Source: Pseudomonas moorei (GTDB lineage: Bacteria; Pseudomonadota; Gammaproteobacteria; Pseudomonadales; Pseudomonadaceae). From it: a DNA stretch of 64,000 bases. The notes beneath the pieces are model-generated. The model searched no databases, was not told where the DNA came from, and saw nothing but the letters and a program-made list of their open reading frames with translations. Positions 16,609 through 25,167 of this stretch are shown here, one piece after another. Both the position numbers and the translations under genes were made by a program. Position 1 is the stretch's first letter, and the number at the start of each line of letters is the position of its first letter. The DNA lies in NCBI RefSeq assembly GCF_008801475.1, contig NZ_VZPP01000009.1, positions 271,306 to 335,305 on the forward strand, written 5' to 3'.

Positions 16609-17257
16609 TTACAAGCTGCTGATATTCGATTGGGACGGCACGCTCGCCGATTCCATTGGTCGGATTGTCGAAGCGATGCATGTGGCGTCGGAGCGAACCG
16701 GTTTTCCACTGCGCGATGATTTCGCCGTCAAGGGCATTATCGGGCTGGGTCTGCCGGAAGCGATCCGCACTTTGTATCCCGAAATCGGCGATACCGACCT
16801 GATAGCCTTCCGTCAGCATTATGCGGATCACTACATCGCATCGGAGGCGGTGCCTTCGCCGTTGTTTGAAGGTGTGGTCGAGTCGCTCGAGGCGTTTCGT
16901 GCCGAGGGTTATCATCTGGCTGTGGCGACCGGCAAGGCCCGGCGCGGGCTGGACCGGGTGCTGAAATCCCACGGCTGGGAAAATTATTTCGACATCACCC
17001 GTGCGGCTGACGAGACCGCCAGCAAGCCGCATCCACTGATGCTTGAGCAGATCCTGGCGCATTGCAATGTGGCTCCCGCGCAAGCGCTGATGGTCGGCGA
17101 CTCGTCGTTCGATCTGCAGATGGCGCGTAATGCCGGAATGGATTCGGTGGCGGTCAGCTACGGTGCCCAGTCGATCGAGGCGCTGAAATTGTTCGAGCCG
17201 CGGCTGGCGGTCGATCGTTTTTCAGAATTGCATGCCTGGCTGAGTCAGCGGGCTTAA
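16595..17257 (+). CDS. HAD-family hydrolase (phosphoglycolate phosphatase-like)
   Basis: 220-residue haloacid-dehalogenase-type phosphatase. Motif I is FDWDGTLADS with nucleophile Asp12 and acid Asp14. The cap domain is the helical type seen in Gph-like proteins. A Lys in ASKPHP supplies motif III and VGDSSFDLQMA is motif IV. The GTG start lies 14 bases inside rluC. The family is broad; the neighbour of rluC in Pseudomonas is usually annotated only as a HAD hydrolase and the substrate is not evident. Confidence 0.85.
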   Translation: MRPSDYKLLIFDWDGTLADSIGRIVEAMHVASERTGFPLRDDFAVKGIIGLGLPEAIRTLYPEIGDTDLIAFRQHYADHYIASEAVPSPLFEGVVESLEAFRAEGYHLAVATGKARRGLDRVLKSHGWENYFDITRAADETASKPHPLMLEQILAHCNVAPAQALMVGDSSFDLQMARNAGMDSVAVSYGAQSIEALKLFEPRLAVDRFSELHAWLSQRA

Positions 17258-17281
17258 TACGTTGTTGCTGGGGTAGATGGC

Positions 17282-18271
17282 ATGACCGACGAATGGAAAG
17301 CGCCCGCCAAGTCGAGCGCGGAGAGCGGTGACGAGAAAAGCTGGAAGCTGCTGGAAAAGACGCTGCTGGCCAGTGTGCAGGAACAGCGTCGGTCCCGGCG
17401 CTGGGGGATTTTCTTCAAGTTGCTGACGTTTGTGTACCTGTTTGGCGCGCTGGCCTTGTTCACGCCGCTGATGGACATGGAAAAAGCCGCCACCCGCAGT
17501 GCCCATTACACGGCATTGATCGACGTGACCGGTATGATTGCCGACAAGGAGCCGGCCAGCGCCGACAATATTGTTGGCAGTCTGCGTGCGGCCTTCGAGG
17601 ACGATAAGGTCAAGGGTGTCATCCTGCGTATCAATAGTCCGGGCGGCAGTCCGGTGCAATCGGGTTACGTTTATGACGAAATTCGTCGTCTGCGCGGCCT
17701 GCATCCGGATACCAAGGTCTACGCGGTGATTTCGGATCTGGGTGCTTCCGGGGCCTACTACATTGCCAGTGCGGCCGATCAGATCTACGCCGACAAGGCG
17801 AGCCTGGTGGGCTCCATCGGTGTGACGGCAGCCGGTTACGGTTTTGTTGGCACCATGGAGAAGCTGGGGGTCGAGCGTCGTACCTATACTTCTGGCGAGC
17901 ACAAGTCGTTCCTTGATCCGTTCCAGCCGCAAAAGCCGGAAGAGACGGCGTTTTGGCAGGGCGTACTCGATACCACGCACAATCAGTTCATCAGCAGCGT
18001 CAAGCAGGGGCGTGGTGATCGCCTGAAGGACAAGGAGCATCCGGAGCTGTTCTCTGGTCTGGTGTGGTCCGGGGAGCAGGCGTTGCCACTGGGGCTGATC
18101 GATGGTCTGGGTAATGCCAGTTCGGTTGCTCGGGATGTGATCGGCGAAAAAGAGCTGGTGGACTTCACGATTCAGGAGTCGCCGTTCGACCGCTTCTCGA
18201 AAAAGCTCGGTGCCAGCGTGGCTGAGCATTTAGCGATGTGGATGGGTTTCAACGGTCCATCGCTGCGTTGA
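17282..18271 (+). CDS. sppA: Signal peptide peptidase SppA, short form
   Basis: Membrane-bound serine peptidase of the S49 family that degrades leftover signal peptides. It has 329 residues, one membrane helix at about residues 41-63 and a periplasmic catalytic domain. LRINSPGGSP is followed by DLGASGAYYIAS with the nucleophile Ser156. A Lys in SGEHKSF (Lys208) fits the Ser-Lys dyad of the single-domain type. The E. coli enzyme is a double-length fusion; this is the Bacillus-like single-domain form common in Pseudomonas. Confidence 0.9.
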   Translation: MTDEWKAPAKSSAESGDEKSWKLLEKTLLASVQEQRRSRRWGIFFKLLTFVYLFGALALFTPLMDMEKAATRSAHYTALIDVTGMIADKEPASADNIVGSLRAAFEDDKVKGVILRINSPGGSPVQSGYVYDEIRRLRGLHPDTKVYAVISDLGASGAYYIASAADQIYADKASLVGSIGVTAAGYGFVGTMEKLGVERRTYTSGEHKSFLDPFQPQKPEETAFWQGVLDTTHNQFISSVKQGRGDRLKDKEHPELFSGLVWSGEQALPLGLIDGLGNASSVARDVIGEKELVDFTIQESPFDRFSKKLGASVAEHLAMWMGFNGPSLR

Positions 18272-18285
18272 TCTTTTGGGCGCTC

Positions 18286-18317
18286 AAAAAAACCGGTCTG
18301 TTTGGCCGGTTTTTTGT
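18286..18317. terminator. Bidirectional terminator between sppA and maf
   Basis: AAAAAACCGG and CCGGTTTTTT form a stem of 10 pairs around a 9-base loop. A/T tracts on both sides suit both convergent genes. Confidence 0.85.
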
Positions 18318-18320
18318 GGT

Positions 18321-18899
18321 TCAGGGGATTTGCACGCCTTCCGTCAACAGCATGTCGACAAGGCGGATCAGCGGTAAGCCGATCAGGCTGGTGGCGTCCG
18401 GGCCCTCGGTGCGTTGAAACAGGCTCACGCCCAAGCCTTCGGCCTTGAAGCTGCCAGCGCAGTCGTAGGGTTGTTCGGTACGCAGATAGCGCTCGATGCG
18501 GGCGCTGTCGAGTGCACGCATGTGTACGGTGAAAGGTACGCACTCGACCTGGCAGCGGCCGGTCTGGCTGTTGAGCAGTGCCAGGCCTGTCAGGAAGGTG
18601 ACGCTGGTGCCGCTGGCGGCCAGCAGTTGTTCGCGGGCCTTTTCGAAGGTGTGGGGCTTGCCGATGATCCTGTCCCCGAGTACGGCAACCTGGTCGGAGC
18701 CAATGATCAAGTGAGCGCTGTGACTGCCGGTCAGTGCGCGGGCTTTTTCCTCGGCGAGGCGCTTGACCAGATCAACGGCGGTTTCGCCGGGGCGATGGCT
18801 TTCGTCGATATCCGGCGAGCTGCAGGTGAACGGCAGTTGCAGGCGAGCCAGCAATTCCCGGCGATAGACCGAGCTGGAAGCGAGTAATAAAGGCAGCAT
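18321..18899 (-). CDS. Maf-family nucleotide pyrophosphatase, YceF type
   Basis: 192-residue house-cleaning enzyme; YceF-type members hydrolyse 7-methyl-GTP. The N-terminal motif LLLASSSVYRRELLARL and the later IIGSDQVAVL and FKAEGLG segments are the Maf signature. The frame runs open upstream to 19259, but ATG 18899 gives the conserved start and has GGAG 7 bases ahead. It is divergent from yceD-rpmF, the same neighbourhood as yceF in E. coli, which supports the subfamily call. Confidence 0.88.
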   Translation of the reverse strand: MLPLLLASSSVYRRELLARLQLPFTCSSPDIDESHRPGETAVDLVKRLAEEKARALTGSHSAHLIIGSDQVAVLGDRIIGKPHTFEKAREQLLAASGTSVTFLTGLALLNSQTGRCQVECVPFTVHMRALDSARIERYLRTEQPYDCAGSFKAEGLGVSLFQRTEGPDATSLIGLPLIRLVDMLLTEGVQIP

Positions 18900-18967
18900 G
18901 GGCAACTCCAAAAGGCAGGCGAGAATTCTAGCGGGGCTCCCAAGTGACGGATAGGGCTGAATTTCCT

Positions 18968-18995
18968 TTGACATGGGCGGGGGCATCCCTATAAT
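18968..18995 (+). promoter_or_regulatory. Consensus sigma-70 promoter of yceD-rpmF-plsX-fab
   Basis: TTGACA and TATAAT, both perfect, with a 16-base spacer. The -10 ends 9 bases before the yceD ATG, so the RNA would carry almost no leader. Confidence 0.8.
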
Positions 18996-19004
18996 GCTGC
19001 GCCT

Positions 19005-19532
19005 ATGTTGAATGACCCGATTCCACCTCACGTTGACCCGCGCAAATTGGCTGATCGTGGCACCACCCTTCAAGGTGAAATGCTGCTGGCCGATTTGGAG
19101 AGACTCTGCGACCCGCTTTCCGACAATGTCGGTACGGTGCAGGCTAAATTCGTTTTTGAACGAGATGAACGTAAATCTGTGGTCATCCACAGCTTTATCG
19201 ACACTGAAGTCAAAATGGTTTGCCAGCGTTGTCTTGAGCTGGTCACCCTGCCGATCCATAGCGAATGCAGTTACGCTGTGGTGAAGGAGGGTGCGAATAC
19301 CCAGTCGTTGCCGAAAGGTTATGACGTGCTGGAACTGGGCGAAGATCCTTTGGATCTGCAGTCACTGATCGAGGAGGAGCTTCTGCTCGCCTTGCCCATT
19401 GTGCCTGCTCATCATCCGGAAGAATGCCAGCAGCCGGCGGGAGCAGATGAGCCCGAACCGAGCGAGGACGAGGTAACGCGGTCCAACCCGTTCAGTGTAT
19501 TGGCGCAGTTAAAGCGTGACCCAAACGTTTAG
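19005..19532 (+). CDS. YceD/DUF177 family protein
   Basis: 175-residue protein of the DUF177 family, which is encoded next to rpmF in most bacteria and linked to 23S rRNA or ribosome assembly in plants and E. coli. A central CQRCLE motif and the C-terminal acidic segment with HHPEECQQPAG suggest a metal-binding site. No Shine-Dalgarno sequence precedes the ATG. Position directly before rpmF and plsX is conserved. Confidence 0.9.
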   Translation: MLNDPIPPHVDPRKLADRGTTLQGEMLLADLERLCDPLSDNVGTVQAKFVFERDERKSVVIHSFIDTEVKMVCQRCLELVTLPIHSECSYAVVKEGANTQSLPKGYDVLELGEDPLDLQSLIEEELLLALPIVPAHHPEECQQPAGADEPEPSEDEVTRSNPFSVLAQLKRDPNV

Positions 19533-19545
19533 GAGTTAATCAATT

Positions 19546-19728
19546 ATGGCTGTTCAGCAGAACAAAAAATCCCGCTCTGCCCGTGACATGCGCCGTTCGC
19601 ACGACGCTCTCGAGGCTAGCACCCTGTCTGTAGAAAAAACCACTGGTGAAGTTCACCTGCGTCACCACGTATCGCCAGAAGGCGTATACCGTGGTCGTAA
19701 AGTGATCGACAAGGGCGCTGACGAGTAA
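19546..19728 (+). CDS. rpmF: 50S ribosomal protein L32
   Basis: 60-residue ribosomal protein of the large subunit. It is basic at the N-terminus ([20 protein letters not shown]), followed by the conserved [17 protein letters not shown] stretch. It has a clear ribosome site (AGGAG) and starts 13 bases after yceD. The zinc-binding cysteines of some L32 types are absent, as in other proteobacterial L32. Confidence 0.97.
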
Positions 19729-19732
19729 TCAC

Positions 19733-20743
19733 TTGTCCGCTCAAGTCATCGCGATTGACGCAATGGGCGGGGACTTCGGTCCCCGCAGCATTGTCCAGGC
19801 CAGTCTTGCTTGCCTGTCTGCTACTCCCTCGCTACACCTGACCCTCGTCGGTCAAGCCTCCCTCCTTGAAGAATTGATCGCCGGCCATTCGGCTATGGAT
19901 CGCGCTCGTCTGTCGATTACCCCTGCGTCCGAAGTCATCACCATGGACGAAAAACCGGCCCAGGCCCTGCGCGGCAAGCCCGACTCCTCGATGCGCGTGG
20001 CGCTTGAGTTGTTAAGGGATGGCAAAGTCCAGGCCTGTGTGAGTGCCGGCAATACCGGTGCGCTGATGGCGTTGTCACGGTTTGTGCTCAAGACCCTGCC
20101 CGGCATTGATCGGCCCGCCATGGTCGCGGCGATTCCGACGCAGAAAGGCTACTGTCAATTGCTCGACCTGGGTGCCAATGTCGATTGCAGTGCCGAGCAC
20201 TTGCTGCAATTCGCAGTGATGGGGTCTGTCGCGGCGGAAACCCTCGGTATCGTTCGTCCGCGCGTGGCACTGCTGAATATCGGCACTGAAGACATCAAGG
20301 GCAACCAGCAGGTCAAGCTGGCGGCTACCTTGTTGCAGAATGCTCGTGGCATCAATTACATCGGTTTTATCGAGGGTGACGGTTTGTACCGTGGAGAGGC
20401 GGATGTCGTGGTGTGTGACGGCTTTGTCGGCAATATCCTGCTCAAATCCAGCGAAGGCCTGGCCACCATGATAGCCGCGCGTATCGAGGCATTGTTCAAG
20501 AAAAACCTGGCTTCGCGAATGGTCGGTGCATTGGCGCTGCCATTGATGAAGCGCCTGCAGGCGGATCTGGCTCCGGCGCGGCATAACGGTGCAAGCTTTC
20601 TGGGGTTGCAGGGGATTGTGGTGAAAAGTCACGGTTCTGCAGGGGTGCAGGGCTTTCAGAGCGCCATCCAGCGTGCTCTTATCGAGATTCAGGAAAACCT
20701 GCCGGAGCGGCTTCACGGTCGTCTGGAGGATTTGTTGCCTTAG
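19733..20743 (+). CDS. plsX: Phosphate acyltransferase PlsX
   Basis: Converts acyl-ACP to acyl-phosphate for phospholipid synthesis. The 336-residue protein begins VIAIDAMGGDFGP, the family signature, with SAGNTGALMA near residue 105 and CDGFVGNILLKSSEG near residue 225. The start is TTG 19733, four bases after the rpmF stop; no ATG or GTG is suitably placed. Order rpmF-plsX-fabD is the standard fatty-acid cluster. Confidence 0.95.
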   Translation: MSAQVIAIDAMGGDFGPRSIVQASLACLSATPSLHLTLVGQASLLEELIAGHSAMDRARLSITPASEVITMDEKPAQALRGKPDSSMRVALELLRDGKVQACVSAGNTGALMALSRFVLKTLPGIDRPAMVAAIPTQKGYCQLLDLGANVDCSAEHLLQFAVMGSVAAETLGIVRPRVALLNIGTEDIKGNQQVKLAATLLQNARGINYIGFIEGDGLYRGEADVVVCDGFVGNILLKSSEGLATMIAARIEALFKKNLASRMVGALALPLMKRLQADLAPARHNGASFLGLQGIVVKSHGSAGVQGFQSAIQRALIEIQENLPERLHGRLEDLLP

Positions 20744-20868
20744 GCGTTTTCGTCGGACAATGCTTAAATGTGACCGCTCAGTTCAATTGGCCATCCAACT
20801 GTCAGTTTCTTGCGTCCCCCAAGAGGGACGTCAATTCTCCGACGACAAGATCATTAGGGGCTTGTTTC

Positions 20869-21807
20869 ATGTCTGCTTCCCTCGCATTCGTCTTTCCGGG
20901 ACAGGGTTCACAGTCCCTCGGCATGCTGGCCGAGTTGGGCGCGCAACATCCGGTTGTCCTCGAAACATTCAAAGAAGCTTCCGATGCTCTGGGTTACGAC
21001 CTGTGGGCACTGACCCAGCAAGGGCCGGAAGAACAACTCAATCAAACCGATAAAACCCAACCGGCCATTCTGACCGCCTCGATCGCCCTGTGGCGTCTGT
21101 GGCTGGCGGAAGGTGGTGCGCGTCCGGCCTATGTCGCCGGTCACAGCCTGGGTGAGTACAGCGCGCTGGTCGCGGCGGGCAGCCTCAGCCTGGGCGATGC
21201 AGTGAAGCTCGTCGAGCGTCGTGGCCAACTGATGCAGGAAGCCGTTCCGGCCGGGCAGGGCGGCATGGCCGCCATCCTGGGTCTGGACGATGCTGACGTG
21301 CTGGCGGCCTGTGCCGAAGCGGCGCAAGGCGAAGTGGTCAGCGCGGTCAACTTCAACTCGCCTGGCCAAGTGGTTATCGCTGGTGCCAAGGCTGCGGTCG
21401 AGCGCGCCATTGAAGGCTGCAAGGCACGTGGCGCCAAGCGCGCCATGCCTCTGCCGGTCAGCGTACCGTCCCATTGCGGGCTGATGCGCCCGGCGGCCGA
21501 GCGTTTCGCCGAGTCGATCGCTGCGATCGACTGGCAGACGCCGCAGATTCCGGTGGTGCAGAACGTCAGTGCCGATGTGCCTGCCGATTTGCAAACCCTC
21601 AAGCGTGATCTGCTTGAACAGCTCTACAAGCCTGTGCGCTGGGTCGAATCGGTCCAGGCACTGGCGGCCAAGGGGGCAACCCAATTGGTCGAATGCGGCC
21701 CGGGCAAAGTGCTGGCCGGTCTGAACAAACGCTGCGCCGAAGGCGTGTCGACTTCCAACCTCAATACCCCAGACGCTTTCGCTGCCGCTCGCGCAGCGCT
21801 GGCCTGA
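20869..21807 (+). CDS. fabD: Malonyl-CoA:ACP transacylase
   Basis: Loads malonate onto acyl carrier protein. The 312-residue enzyme begins LAFVFPGQGSQ. The nucleophile motif GHSLGEYSAL has Ser93, and the partner His is in VPSHCGLM. ATG 20869 gives the conserved MSASLAFVFPGQGS start; an upstream in-frame GTG (20770) would add 33 unconserved residues. About 125 bases separate it from plsX. Confidence 0.95.
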   Translation: MSASLAFVFPGQGSQSLGMLAELGAQHPVVLETFKEASDALGYDLWALTQQGPEEQLNQTDKTQPAILTASIALWRLWLAEGGARPAYVAGHSLGEYSALVAAGSLSLGDAVKLVERRGQLMQEAVPAGQGGMAAILGLDDADVLAACAEAAQGEVVSAVNFNSPGQVVIAGAKAAVERAIEGCKARGAKRAMPLPVSVPSHCGLMRPAAERFAESIAAIDWQTPQIPVVQNVSADVPADLQTLKRDLLEQLYKPVRWVESVQALAAKGATQLVECGPGKVLAGLNKRCAEGVSTSNLNTPDAFAAARAALA

Positions 21808-21823
21808 ATCAGGAGAAGCTTGC

Positions 21824-22567
21824 ATGAGTCTGCAAGGTAAAGTTGCACTGGTCACGGGTGCAAGCCGCGGTATCGGCCAGGCTATCGCCCTGGAACTGGG
21901 TCGTCAGGGCGCCATCGTTGTGGGCACCGCGACCTCCGCTTCCGGTGCCGAGCGCATTGCCGCCACCCTGAAGGAACACGGTATTCAGGGCACTGGCCTT
22001 GAGCTCAATGTCACCAGCGACGAGTCCGTGGCGGCCGTCCTGGCGAGCATTCAGGAGCAGTTCGGTGCGCCGGCGATCCTGGTCAACAATGCTGGTATCA
22101 CCCGCGATAACCTGATGATGCGCATGAAAGACGACGAGTGGCATGACGTTGTCGATACCAACCTGAACAGTCTGTTCCGCCTGTCCAAGGGCGTTTTGCG
22201 CGGCATGACCAAAGCCCGTTGGGGACGAATTATCAGTATTGGCTCGGTTGTGGGTGCCATGGGCAACGCAGGCCAAGTAAACTACGCTGCCGCCAAGGCC
22301 GGTCTGGAAGGTTTCAGTCGTGCACTGGCGCGTGAAGTCGGTTCGCGTTCGATTACGGTAAACTCGGTGGCCCCAGGGTTCATCGACACCGATATGACCC
22401 GTGAACTGCCGGAAGCACAGCGTGAAGCCTTGCAGGCGCAGATTCCGCTGGGTCGTCTGGGGCAAGCACAAGAGATCGCGTCTGTGGTCGCTTTTCTTGC
22501 GTCCGACGGTGCGGCATACGTTACCGGGGCTACAATCCCGGTGAACGGCGGGATGTACATGAGTTAA
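21824..22567 (+). CDS. fabG: 3-oxoacyl-ACP reductase
   Basis: NADPH-dependent SDR that reduces 3-oxoacyl-ACP. The 247-residue protein has TGASRGIG for the cofactor (residues 11-18), NNAG (88-91), and the catalytic Ser141, Tyr154 and Lys158 in the GSVVGAMGN and YAAAKAG segments. The ATG has AGGAG 11 bases upstream. It is 16 bases after fabD and ahead of acpP. Confidence 0.96.
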   Translation: MSLQGKVALVTGASRGIGQAIALELGRQGAIVVGTATSASGAERIAATLKEHGIQGTGLELNVTSDESVAAVLASIQEQFGAPAILVNNAGITRDNLMMRMKDDEWHDVVDTNLNSLFRLSKGVLRGMTKARWGRIISIGSVVGAMGNAGQVNYAAAKAGLEGFSRALAREVGSRSITVNSVAPGFIDTDMTRELPEAQREALQAQIPLGRLGQAQEIASVVAFLASDGAAYVTGATIPVNGGMYMS

Positions 22568-22678
22568 ATGTGACGGATTGCTTCAAAAAAATGTCATACG
22601 AGCTGTCTAAAATCCGTTATAAAGCTGCAATCTATTTATAGGCAGAGGGCCGCAGGGTTTGAGGAGTGAAGCTTTCAG

Positions 22679-22706
22679 TTGAAAAGCTGAAAAGTCTTTC
22701 TATACA
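22679..22706 (+). promoter_or_regulatory. Probable acpP promoter
   Basis: TTGAAA and TATACA with a 16-base spacer; the RNA would start near 22713, leaving a 46-base leader that contains the RgsA-complementary site (22738-22756). Confidence 0.55.
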
Positions 22707-22737
22707 CTTACCCACTGGCCAGCTGCCTGAATTTGTC

Positions 22738-22756
22738 CATTAGGAGTGAAAACAAG
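22738..22756 (+). promoter_or_regulatory. acpP ribosome site and predicted RgsA sRNA target
   Basis: CCATTAGGAGT (11 bases) followed, after one extra G, by AAAACAA is the exact complement of the core of the minus-strand sRNA at 28948-29065. It covers the AGGAG ribosome site of acpP. Repression of acpP by RgsA is known, from memory, in P. aeruginosa. Confidence 0.65.
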
Positions 22757-22758
22757 GT

Positions 22759-22995
22759 ATGAGCACCATCGAAGAGCGCGTCAAGAAAATCGTTGCCGAG
22801 CAACTGGGCGTTAAAGAAGAAGAAGTGGTCAACACCGCTTCCTTCGTTGAAGACCTGGGTGCTGACTCCCTTGACACCGTTGAGCTGGTGATGGCTCTGG
22901 AAGAGGAATTCGAGACCGAAATCCCTGACGAAGAAGCTGAGAAGATCACTACTGTACAAGCTGCAATCGACTACGTTACTAGCCACCAGGCGTAA
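22759..22995 (+). CDS. acpP: Acyl carrier protein
   Basis: 78-residue acidic four-helix carrier of growing acyl chains. The phosphopantetheine attachment site is Ser37 in LGADSLDTVEL. It is the main ACP, set between fabG and fabF as usual. A separate promoter upstream and a terminator downstream suggest it is also made alone, fitting its high demand. Its ribosome site AGGAG is the predicted pairing site of RgsA. Confidence 0.98.
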   Translation: MSTIEERVKKIVAEQLGVKEEEVVNTASFVEDLGADSLDTVELVMALEEEFETEIPDEEAEKITTVQAAIDYVTSHQA

Positions 22996-23024
22996 TAGTT
23001 TGTAATCGTTGCTTGCTGTCATGG

Positions 23025-23061
23025 AAAAACCGCACTGCTATCACGGCGTGCGGTTTTTTCT
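23025..23061 (+). terminator. Intrinsic terminator after acpP
   Basis: AAAAACCGCAC and GTGCGGTTTTTT form the stem with a run of six T's, 44 bases before fabF. Some readthrough or a separate fabF promoter would be needed downstream. Confidence 0.85.
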
Positions 23062-23104
23062 TTAGGCCTGATGCAAAGTCGTCATTTCAAAAAAGGAGAG
23101 TGCT

Positions 23105-24349
23105 GTGTCGCGTAGACGCGTCGTAGTCACCGGTATGGGTATGTTGTCGCCACTGGGCACGGATGTGCCAAGCAGCTGGCAGGGCATTCTGGCTGGCCGC
23201 AGTGGCATTGGTCTGATCGAACACACCGACCTTTCTGCCTATTCCACCCGTTTTGGCGGCTCGGTAAAGGGTTTCAATGTCGAGGAATACCTGTCGGTCA
23301 AGGAAGCCCGCAAACTCGACTTGTTCATTCAGTACGGCCTGGCCGCAGGTTTTCAGGCGGTACGCAATGCCGGTCTGGAAGTCACCGACGCCAACCGTGA
23401 ACGCATTGGCGTCGCCATGGGCTCGGGCATTGGCGGACTGACCAATATCGAAGAAACCAGCCGTACGCTGCATGATTCCGGCCCACGACGGATTTCTCCG
23501 TTTTTCGTGCCCGGCTCGATCATCAATATGATTTCCGGTTTCCTGTCGATCCACTTGGGCGCACAGGGACCCAACTACGCCATTGCCACCGCCTGTACCA
23601 CGGGTACGCACTGCATCGGTATGGCTGCGCGCAACATCATGTACGACGAAGCTGACGTGATGATCGCCGGCGGCTCCGAAATGGCGGCCTGTGGCCTGGG
23701 CATGGGTGGCTTTGGTGCCTCTCGCGCATTGTCGACCCGCAATGACGAGCCGACCCGCGCCAGTCGCCCATGGGACAAGGGCCGTGATGGCTTCGTGCTG
23801 TCCGATGGTGCCGGTGCGCTGGTTCTGGAAGAACTCGAACACGCCAAGGCCCGCGGCGCGACCATCTATGCCGAACTGATCGGTTTCGGCACCAGTGGCG
23901 ATGCCTTTCACATGACCTCGCCTCCAGCGGATGGTGCCGGTGCTGCGCGCTGCATCACCAATGCCTTGCGCGATGCCAGGATCAATGGCGATCAGGTGCA
24001 ATACGTCAACGCCCACGGTACTTCGACACCTGCCGGCGACCTTGCGGAAGTCAATGCGATCAAGTCGGTGTTCGGAGAGCACGCCTACAAGCTGGCGGTC
24101 AGTTCGACCAAGTCCATGACCGGTCACCTGCTGGGTGCGGCGGGCGCGGTCGAGGCGATCTTCAGCGTACTGGCAATCAACAGTCAGGTAGCCCCGCCGA
24201 CCATCAACCTCGATGAAGCGGACGAAGGCTGCGATCTCGATTTTGTGCCGCACACCGCGCGCAACATGGATATCGATGTGGTCCTGTCCAACTCTTTCGG
24301 GTTTGGCGGTACCAACGGCTCGCTGGTATTCCGCCGGTTCGCAGGCTGA
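23105..24349 (+). CDS. fabF: 3-oxoacyl-ACP synthase II
   Basis: Elongating condensing enzyme of fatty acid synthesis (KAS II), 414 residues. The nucleophile Cys164 lies in ATACTTGTHC. The two active-site histidines are in NAHGTSTPAGD and in KSMTGHLLGAAG. The start is GTG 23105 with AAGGAG upstream. KAS II adjusts membrane fluidity by elongating palmitoleate. Its stop overlaps the pabC ATG. Confidence 0.96.
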   Translation: MSRRRVVVTGMGMLSPLGTDVPSSWQGILAGRSGIGLIEHTDLSAYSTRFGGSVKGFNVEEYLSVKEARKLDLFIQYGLAAGFQAVRNAGLEVTDANRERIGVAMGSGIGGLTNIEETSRTLHDSGPRRISPFFVPGSIINMISGFLSIHLGAQGPNYAIATACTTGTHCIGMAARNIMYDEADVMIAGGSEMAACGLGMGGFGASRALSTRNDEPTRASRPWDKGRDGFVLSDGAGALVLEELEHAKARGATIYAELIGFGTSGDAFHMTSPPADGAGAARCITNALRDARINGDQVQYVNAHGTSTPAGDLAEVNAIKSVFGEHAYKLAVSSTKSMTGHLLGAAGAVEAIFSVLAINSQVAPPTINLDEADEGCDLDFVPHTARNMDIDVVLSNSFGFGGTNGSLVFRRFAG

Positions 24350-25164
24350 TGGACAGCTGGGTCGACGGTCAGCCGGCTGACGCTTTGTCGCTGAAGGATC
24401 GCGGCCTGGCTTACGGTGATGGTCTATTCGAGACCATTGCCGTGCAGGGTGGTCTCCCGGTGTTGCTGGATCGCCATTTGCAGCGCCTGGTCAAGGGGTG
24501 CCAGCGCTTGGCAATCAACCTTGATCATGACGTAATGCTTTCGGAGCTGTTGGCCTACGCCCGGGAGCTGGACGAGGGGGTGCTCAAGCTGATCGTAACG
24601 CGTGGCGACAGCCTGCGTGGCTACGCTTTCGATCCTTCTGCACAGGCCCGACGTATCCTGTCCGGTAATCCTCCCGCGGTTTATCCGGCTGCCCATGCCG
24701 AGCAGGGCGTTCGCCTGTTTCCCTGCACGACGCGACTGTCCATTCAGCCACTGCTTGCCGGTCTCAAGCACTTGAACCGCCTCGAACAGGTGATTGCCCG
24801 CGCGGAATGGCGAGACACCGAACATGCCGAAGGCCTGATGCTTGATCAGGCGGGACGCGTGATCGAAGGTGTGTTCAGCAACCTGTTCCTTGTGCGCGAT
24901 GGCGTGTTGATCACGGCTGATCTGAAACGCTGTGGCGTGGAAGGGGTGATGCGTGCCGAGTTATTGTTTCAAGCCAAGTCGTTGGGCATTCCCACGCAAA
25001 TCACCGATATAACCCTCGAACAGCTGCAATGGGCTGACGAAGTCTTTGTCTGCAACAGCGTGTATGGTATTTGGCCGGTGCATGCCTATGCCGCACTGAG
25101 CTGGCCGGTTGGGCCGCTCACCCGTAAACTCCAAACCATTGCCCGCGCGCTACTGGATGCTTGA
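24349..25164 (+). CDS. pabC: Aminodeoxychorismate lyase
   Basis: PLP-dependent fold-type IV lyase that releases p-aminobenzoate and pyruvate for folate synthesis. The 271-residue protein has DRGLAYGDGLFETI near residue 18 and a Lys in VLKLIVTRGD (about residue 84) at the expected PLP position. EGVFSNLFLV lies near residue 175. The start overlaps the fabF stop (TGATG), as in the fabF-pabC-mltG order of other gammaproteobacteria. Confidence 0.92.
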   Translation: MDSWVDGQPADALSLKDRGLAYGDGLFETIAVQGGLPVLLDRHLQRLVKGCQRLAINLDHDVMLSELLAYARELDEGVLKLIVTRGDSLRGYAFDPSAQARRILSGNPPAVYPAAHAEQGVRLFPCTTRLSIQPLLAGLKHLNRLEQVIARAEWRDTEHAEGLMLDQAGRVIEGVFSNLFLVRDGVLITADLKRCGVEGVMRAELLFQAKSLGIPTQITDITLEQLQWADEVFVCNSVYGIWPVHAYAALSWPVGPLTRKLQTIARALLDA

Positions 25165-25167
25165 TAC

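Noticed and set aside
18900..19259. Longer N-terminus for the Maf-family gene (open to 19259)
   Set aside because: It would run through the yceD promoter and part of yceD. The conserved Maf start is at 18899 with a ribosome site.
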